NCBI RefSeq assembly: GCF_000383595.1
Contig: NZ_KB911581.1
Span: 7,399,519 to 7,463,518 of the forward strand
Reading direction: 5' to 3'
Length of the DNA: 64,000 nt
Source: Streptomyces bottropensis ATCC 25435
Lineage (GTDB): Bacteria > Actinomycetota > Actinomycetes > Streptomycetales > Streptomycetaceae
A program made the translations under genes and the position numbers. Positions within the stretch are counted from its first letter, which is position 1, and the number at the start of each line of letters is the position of its first letter. Shown here one piece after another: positions 60,347-64,000 of this stretch. The notes beneath the pieces were generated by a model, which ran no database searches, was not told the DNA's origin, and saw only the letters and a list, made by a program, of their open reading frames with translations.

Positions 60347-62941
60347 GTGCCTGGTGAGAATCTGTCCCGCGACGAGGCCCAGGAGCGGGCCGCACTGCTG
60401 TCCGTCGACGGTTACGAGGTCTCTCTCGACCTGCGGTCCGCCGTCGGCGACGCGGGTGGCGCGGCCGGCGAGCCGCGCACCTTCCGCTCGGTGACGACGA
60501 TCCGCTTCCGCTGCGCCGAGCCGGGCGCCGGCAGCTTCGCCGATCTGATCGCGCCGAGTGTGACGGCCGTCTCCCTCAACGGCAAGGACCTCGACCCGAG
60601 CGAGGTCTTCGACGGCTCCCGGATCGCCCTCGACGACCTGGCCGCCGAGAACGAGCTGGTGGTCGACGCCCGGTGCGCCTACTCCCGCACCGGCGAGGGC
60701 ATGCACCGCTTCGTCGACCCCGAGGACGGCGAGGTCTACCTCTACACGCAGTACGAGCCGGCCGACTCCCGGCGGGTCTTCGCGAACTTCGAGCAGCCGG
60801 ACCTCAAGGCCCCCTTCCGCTTCGAGGTGCGCGCGCCGCAGGGATGGGTCGTGTGGAGCAACGGAGCCGGTGAGCTGGCGGACGGGGTGTGGCGCTTCGC
60901 GGAGACGAAGCCGATCTCGACGTACATCACGGCCTTCGTCGCGGGCCCGTACCACTACGTGACGGACACCTACGAGCGGGTCTTCGAGGACGGTACGCGG
61001 CTGGAGATCCCCCTCGGCGCGATGTGCCGCAAGGGGCTCGCCCCCTACTTCGACTCCGACGACGTCTTCCTGATCACCAAGCAGGGCCTGGACTTCTTCC
61101 ACGACCACTTCGACTACCCGTACCCGTTCGGGAAGTACGACCAGGCGTTCGTGCCCGAGTACAACCTCGGCGCGATGGAGAACCCGGGGCTCGTCACCTT
61201 CCGCGAGGAGTTCATCTTCCGCGGCAAGGTCACCCGGGCGTCGTACGAGCGGCGGGCCAACGTGATCCTGCACGAGATGGCGCACATGTGGTTCGGCGAC
61301 CTGGTGACCATGGTGTGGTGGGACGACCTGTGGCTGAAGGAGTCCTTCGCCGACTTCATGGGGTCCTTCTCGATGGTCGAGGCGACCCGCTTCACCAACG
61401 GCTGGGTCACCTTCGCCAACAACCGCAAGTCCTGGGCGTACCGCGCCGACCAGCTGCCCTCCACCCACCCCGTCACGGCCGACATCCGTGACCTGGAGGA
61501 CGCGAAGCTCAACTTCGACGGCATCACGTACGCCAAGGGCGCCTCCGTGCTCAAGCAGCTGGTGGCGTACGTGGGGCGCGACGCCTTCCTGGAGGGCGCC
61601 CGGCGCTACTTCAAGCGGAACGCCTACGGCAACACGAAGCTGGGCGACCTGCTGTCGGTGCTGGAGGAGACCAGCGGGCGGGACATGGTCTCCTGGTCGC
61701 GCGCGTGGCTGCAGACGGCCGGGGTCAACTCCCTCACCCCGCAGGTGCTGCTCGCCGCCGACGGCCGCGTCGACGAGCTGGCCGTGGTGCAGGAGGCCGC
61801 CGAGTCGCATCCCGAGCTGCGGCCGCACCGGGTCGCGATCGGCCTGTACCGGCGCGCAGGCGACGGGGGAGCGCTGGAGCGGTACGCGCGGGCCGAGGTG
61901 GACGTGGACGGGCCGCGTACGGTCGTGGGCGAGCTGGCCGGGGCCGAGGCGCCCGAGCTGGTGCTGGTCAACGACGACGACCTGACGTACTGCAAGATCC
62001 GCTTCGACGCGGGGTCGCTGGACACACTGCGGGCCGGGCTCGGGGACGTCTCCGACCCGCTGGCGCGGGCGCTGTGCTGGTCGGCGCTGTGGAACCTGAC
62101 GCGGGACGCGCTGCTTCCGGCGCGGGACTTCGTCGACCTCGTCCTGCGGTTCGCGGGGCGGGAGTCCGACATCGGGGTGCTGCAGATGCTGCACGCCTGG
62201 GCCGGGTCGGCGCTCACGCACTACGCGGCGCCCGGGTGGCGGGCGGCCGGGGGCCGGCTGCTGGCGGAGGGCGCGCTGCGTGAGCTGCGGGCGGCGGAGG
62301 CGGGCAGCCAGCATCAGCTGACGTGGGCCCGGTTCTTCGCCTCGGTGGCCTCGGGCGAGGGCGATCTGGCGTTGCTGCGGGGGCTGTTGGCCGGGGCCGA
62401 GAAGATCGACGGGCTGGACGTCGACCAGGAGCTGCGGTGGGCGTTCCTGGAGCCGCTGGCGACGCACGGGGCCGCCGACGAGGCGTCGCTGGCCGCGGAG
62501 CTGGCGCGGGACGACACGGCGTCCGGGAAGCGGCACCAGGTGCGGTGCCTGGCGGCGCGGCCGTCCGCGGCGGTCAAGGCGCAGGCGTGGGCCTCGGTGG
62601 TGGAGTCGGACGCGATGTCCAACGCGCTGGTGGAGGCGACGATCGCGGGGTTCGCGCGGCCGTCCCAGCGGGAGCTGGTGGCGCCGTACGCCGAGAAGTA
62701 CTTCGCGGTGATCGAGCGGCTGTGGGCCGAGCGGTCCATCCAGATCGGGATGGACGTGGTGCGGGGGCTGTTCCCCTCGCTGCAGGACTCCCAGGGGACG
62801 CTGGACGCGACGGACGCCTGGCTCGCCGCGCACGAGAAGGCGGCGCCGGCGCTGCGGAGGCTGGTACTGGAGGCGCGGGACGATCTGGCGCGGGCGCTGC
62901 GGGCGCAGGCGTGTGATGCGGCGGCGGGGACCGAGGGGTAA
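60347..62941 (+). CDS. pepN: Aminopeptidase N (M1 family)
   Basis: 864 residues. Cytoplasmic zinc aminopeptidase with the exopeptidase motif GAMEN near residue 275 and the zinc site H309-E-M-A-H313 with E332 (HEMAHMWFGDL ... LKESFADF). A C-terminal helical ERAP-like domain follows. GTG 60347 has AGGGAG upstream. Confidence 0.96.
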   Translation: MPGENLSRDEAQERAALLSVDGYEVSLDLRSAVGDAGGAAGEPRTFRSVTTIRFRCAEPGAGSFADLIAPSVTAVSLNGKDLDPSEVFDGSRIALDDLAAENELVVDARCAYSRTGEGMHRFVDPEDGEVYLYTQYEPADSRRVFANFEQPDLKAPFRFEVRAPQGWVVWSNGAGELADGVWRFAETKPISTYITAFVAGPYHYVTDTYERVFEDGTRLEIPLGAMCRKGLAPYFDSDDVFLITKQGLDFFHDHFDYPYPFGKYDQAFVPEYNLGAMENPGLVTFREEFIFRGKVTRASYERRANVILHEMAHMWFGDLVTMVWWDDLWLKESFADFMGSFSMVEATRFTNGWVTFANNRKSWAYRADQLPSTHPVTADIRDLEDAKLNFDGITYAKGASVLKQLVAYVGRDAFLEGARRYFKRNAYGNTKLGDLLSVLEETSGRDMVSWSRAWLQTAGVNSLTPQVLLAADGRVDELAVVQEAAESHPELRPHRVAIGLYRRAGDGGALERYARAEVDVDGPRTVVGELAGAEAPELVLVNDDDLTYCKIRFDAGSLDTLRAGLGDVSDPLARALCWSALWNLTRDALLPARDFVDLVLRFAGRESDIGVLQMLHAWAGSALTHYAAPGWRAAGGRLLAEGALRELRAAEAGSQHQLTWARFFASVASGEGDLALLRGLLAGAEKIDGLDVDQELRWAFLEPLATHGAADEASLAAELARDDTASGKRHQVRCLAARPSAAVKAQAWASVVESDAMSNALVEATIAGFARPSQRELVAPYAEKYFAVIERLWAERSIQIGMDVVRGLFPSLQDSQGTLDATDAWLAAHEKAAPALRRLVLEARDDLARALRAQACDAAAGTEG

Positions 62942-62964
62942 CTGCCGTCGGGGCGGGGTGTGTT

Positions 62965-63004
62965 GCGCACCCGGCGGCTGCCGCAGGGCGGGGGCCGGGT
63001 GCGC
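62965..63004 (+). terminator. pepN terminator
   Basis: GCGCACCCGGC (62965-62975) pairs with GCCGGGTGCGC (62994-63004). Confidence 0.75.
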
Positions 63005-63040
63005 GTGAGGGGCGTTCACGGGCGCGGATCCGGCCCGGTT

Positions 63041-63158
63041 GAGGGTTACCGAATTCGGGTAATCGGACCCGTAACCTTTTCCGATCGCGTCCGGACCAGC
63101 GGATATCGGCAGTCGAACGCACGTACTTTAGCATGGTCTTGTCCGGATTTGTCGACAA
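63041..63158 (+). promoter_or_regulatory. Operator-like repeats upstream of the AbiEi-like gene
   Basis: GGTTAC (63044-63049) and GTAACC (63071-63076) are inverted, flanking a CGAATTCG palindrome; a perfect 10-bp palindrome TTGTCGACAA lies at 63149-63158 within CTTGTC...GACAAG. The block is AT-richer than its surroundings. It probably controls the gene at 63208. Confidence 0.4.
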
Positions 63159-63207
63159 GCGTGTAACAGCGGTTAATCCGCGGCTCCGGAGCGGGAACCT
63201 CCGGGTC

Positions 63208-64000
63208 ATGACCCACAACACCCCGCTCTCCCCCCGCCCCCTCCGTCGCCTCCCGGACGTCACGCGCCGGGTGCTGACGGGCGCGCAGCTGCGCGCGCAG
63301 GGTGTCACCGCCGCCGAGACGAACGAGCAGTGCCGTCCCGGTGGACCCTGGCAGCAGATCCTGCCGGGTGTGTTCCTGCTGCACCCGGGCCCGCCCACCT
63401 CCGAGGAGCGCCTGCACGCGGTGCTGTCCTACGCGGCCCGCTCCCCCTTCCGCGAGACCGCCGCCGGGGTACCCGCGCAGCCGAACGCCGACGAGCCCCG
63501 CCCGGCACCCCGCTACCCGGAGGCGGTGATCACGGGCCTGGCCGCCCTGACCCTGCACGGGTTCACCTCCGCACCGCCGCTGCCCTCCCTCGACACGATC
63601 GACGTCCTGGTGCCGCGTATGCGCCGGCTGCGGACCGTCGGCTGCGCCCGGATCGTCCGCACCCCGGCCGTGCCGACCCCGTCGTACGTCACCGGCCTGC
63701 CCGTCGCGCCCGTACCGCGCGCCCTCGCCGACGCGGTCGCCGAACTCGACGACGCGGGCGTGGTGCGCCGGCTGCTGACGGAGGCGGTGCGCGGCGGGCA
63801 CACCGAACCGATCGCCGTGGTGCGGGAGTTGACCGAGGCGCGGCTGCTGAACCGTCCGCACGTCGCCGACGCGGTGGACTCGCTGGTCGCCGAGGGCCGG
63901 GCGATCGCGGAGGACCACCTGTACCGGATGGTGCGCGAACACGCCCTGCCCGACCCCGTGTGGAACGTCGACCTCCGTCTGCCCGGCGGCCCGCACCTCG
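63208..64000 (+). CDS. AbiEi/DUF559-like protein, N-terminal part (cut by window edge)
   Basis: The frame opens at ATG 63208 and is open to the right edge (264 codons). It begins MTHNTPLSPRPLRRLPDVTRR, with LTGAQLRAQGVTAAET, WQQILPGVFLLHPGPPTSEE, AVITGLAALTLHGF and VPRALADAVAEL, the pattern of AbiEi antitoxin-like proteins with a truncated winged-helix start; many Streptomyces members end in a DUF559 nuclease-like domain, which would lie beyond the window. Function unknown. Confidence 0.75.
   Translation, partial: MTHNTPLSPRPLRRLPDVTRRVLTGAQLRAQGVTAAETNEQCRPGGPWQQILPGVFLLHPGPPTSEERLHAVLSYAARSPFRETAAGVPAQPNADEPRPAPRYPEAVITGLAALTLHGFTSAPPLPSLDTIDVLVPRMRRLRTVGCARIVRTPAVPTPSYVTGLPVAPVPRALADAVAELDDAGVVRRLLTEAVRGGHTEPIAVVRELTEARLLNRPHVADAVDSLVAEGRAIAEDHLYRMVREHALPDPVWNVDLRLPGGPHL

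Overview
This window is a piece of a Streptomyces (or very close relative) chromosome. The evidence is very high GC with strongly GC-biased third codon positions, frequent GTG starts, and a gene order that matches the conserved Streptomyces core: proB, glycerophosphotransferase, obg-rpmA-rplU, a very long RNase E/G, rodA-pbp2-mreDCB, ndk, folC, valS, clpX-clpP2-clpP1, tig. No IS element, prophage, CRISPR array or rRNA operon was seen. Two tRNA genes (Pro-TGG and Gly-TCC) are present.

Layout. 1-3.9 kb: a truncated conserved protein, proB, and a divergent membrane-bound CDP-glycerol glycerophosphotransferase. 3.9-10.7 kb: obg, rpmA, rplU, then the 1363-residue RNase E/G with arginine-rich repeats on both sides of its catalytic core. 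10.9-18.5 kb: the TIGR03936 protein and its partner B12-binding radical SAM protein, separated by three accessory genes (a repeat-built membrane protein, a GT2-TPR glycosyltransferase, and a divergent exported collagen-like protein with a Gly-Gln-rich insert). 18.6-26.8 kb: a CYTH-CHAD protein, then the rod/spore-wall cluster rodA, pbp2, a possible 69-residue HPYE-repeat gene, mreD, mreC, mreB. 27.2-32.5 kb: ndk, a DUF4233 membrane protein, folC, valS. 32.6-34 kb: a PGQY-rich anchored protein and a small secreted four-cysteine protein of atypical codon use. 34-38.7 kb: clpX, clpP2, clpP1 (with a ClgR-like box) and tig. 38.9-39.3 kb: the tRNA genes. 39.4-50.1 kb: accessory single genes (acyltransferase, HD protein, PP2C phosphatase, Eis-like acetyltransferase, Nei-type glycosylase, rpiB, amino-acid permease, Ser/Thr kinase). 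50.3-51.9 kb: an LPQTG surface protein and bioY. 52.1-59.1 kb: an organosulfur-scavenging cluster (ROK regulator, substrate-binding lipoprotein, permease, ATPase, FMN monooxygenase, TauD dioxygenase). 59.2-64 kb: a small Cys protein, a DsbA-fold protein, pepN and a truncated AbiEi-like gene.

The most interesting parts are regulatory and surface-related. The ROK gene and the transporter genes are each preceded by a cysteine-containing short ORF: a 28-residue peptide with the motif RRYVDLRRVGTATC, and the 11-residue MLLTSCRTLCC followed 13 bases later by a perfect hairpin. This looks like cysteine-sensing control of sulfur acquisition. The collagen-like/GQ-rich exported protein, its neighbouring glycosyltransferase and the repeat membrane protein may form an undescribed surface glycoprotein system. 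A dispersed repeat with the core GCGCAGTTCCCCGCGCCCCT recurs next to terminators and has been read into the 3' end of pbp2.

Starts were chosen from Shine-Dalgarno sequences, overlaps and family length. Functions are from recognised motifs read by eye; no database search was possible.
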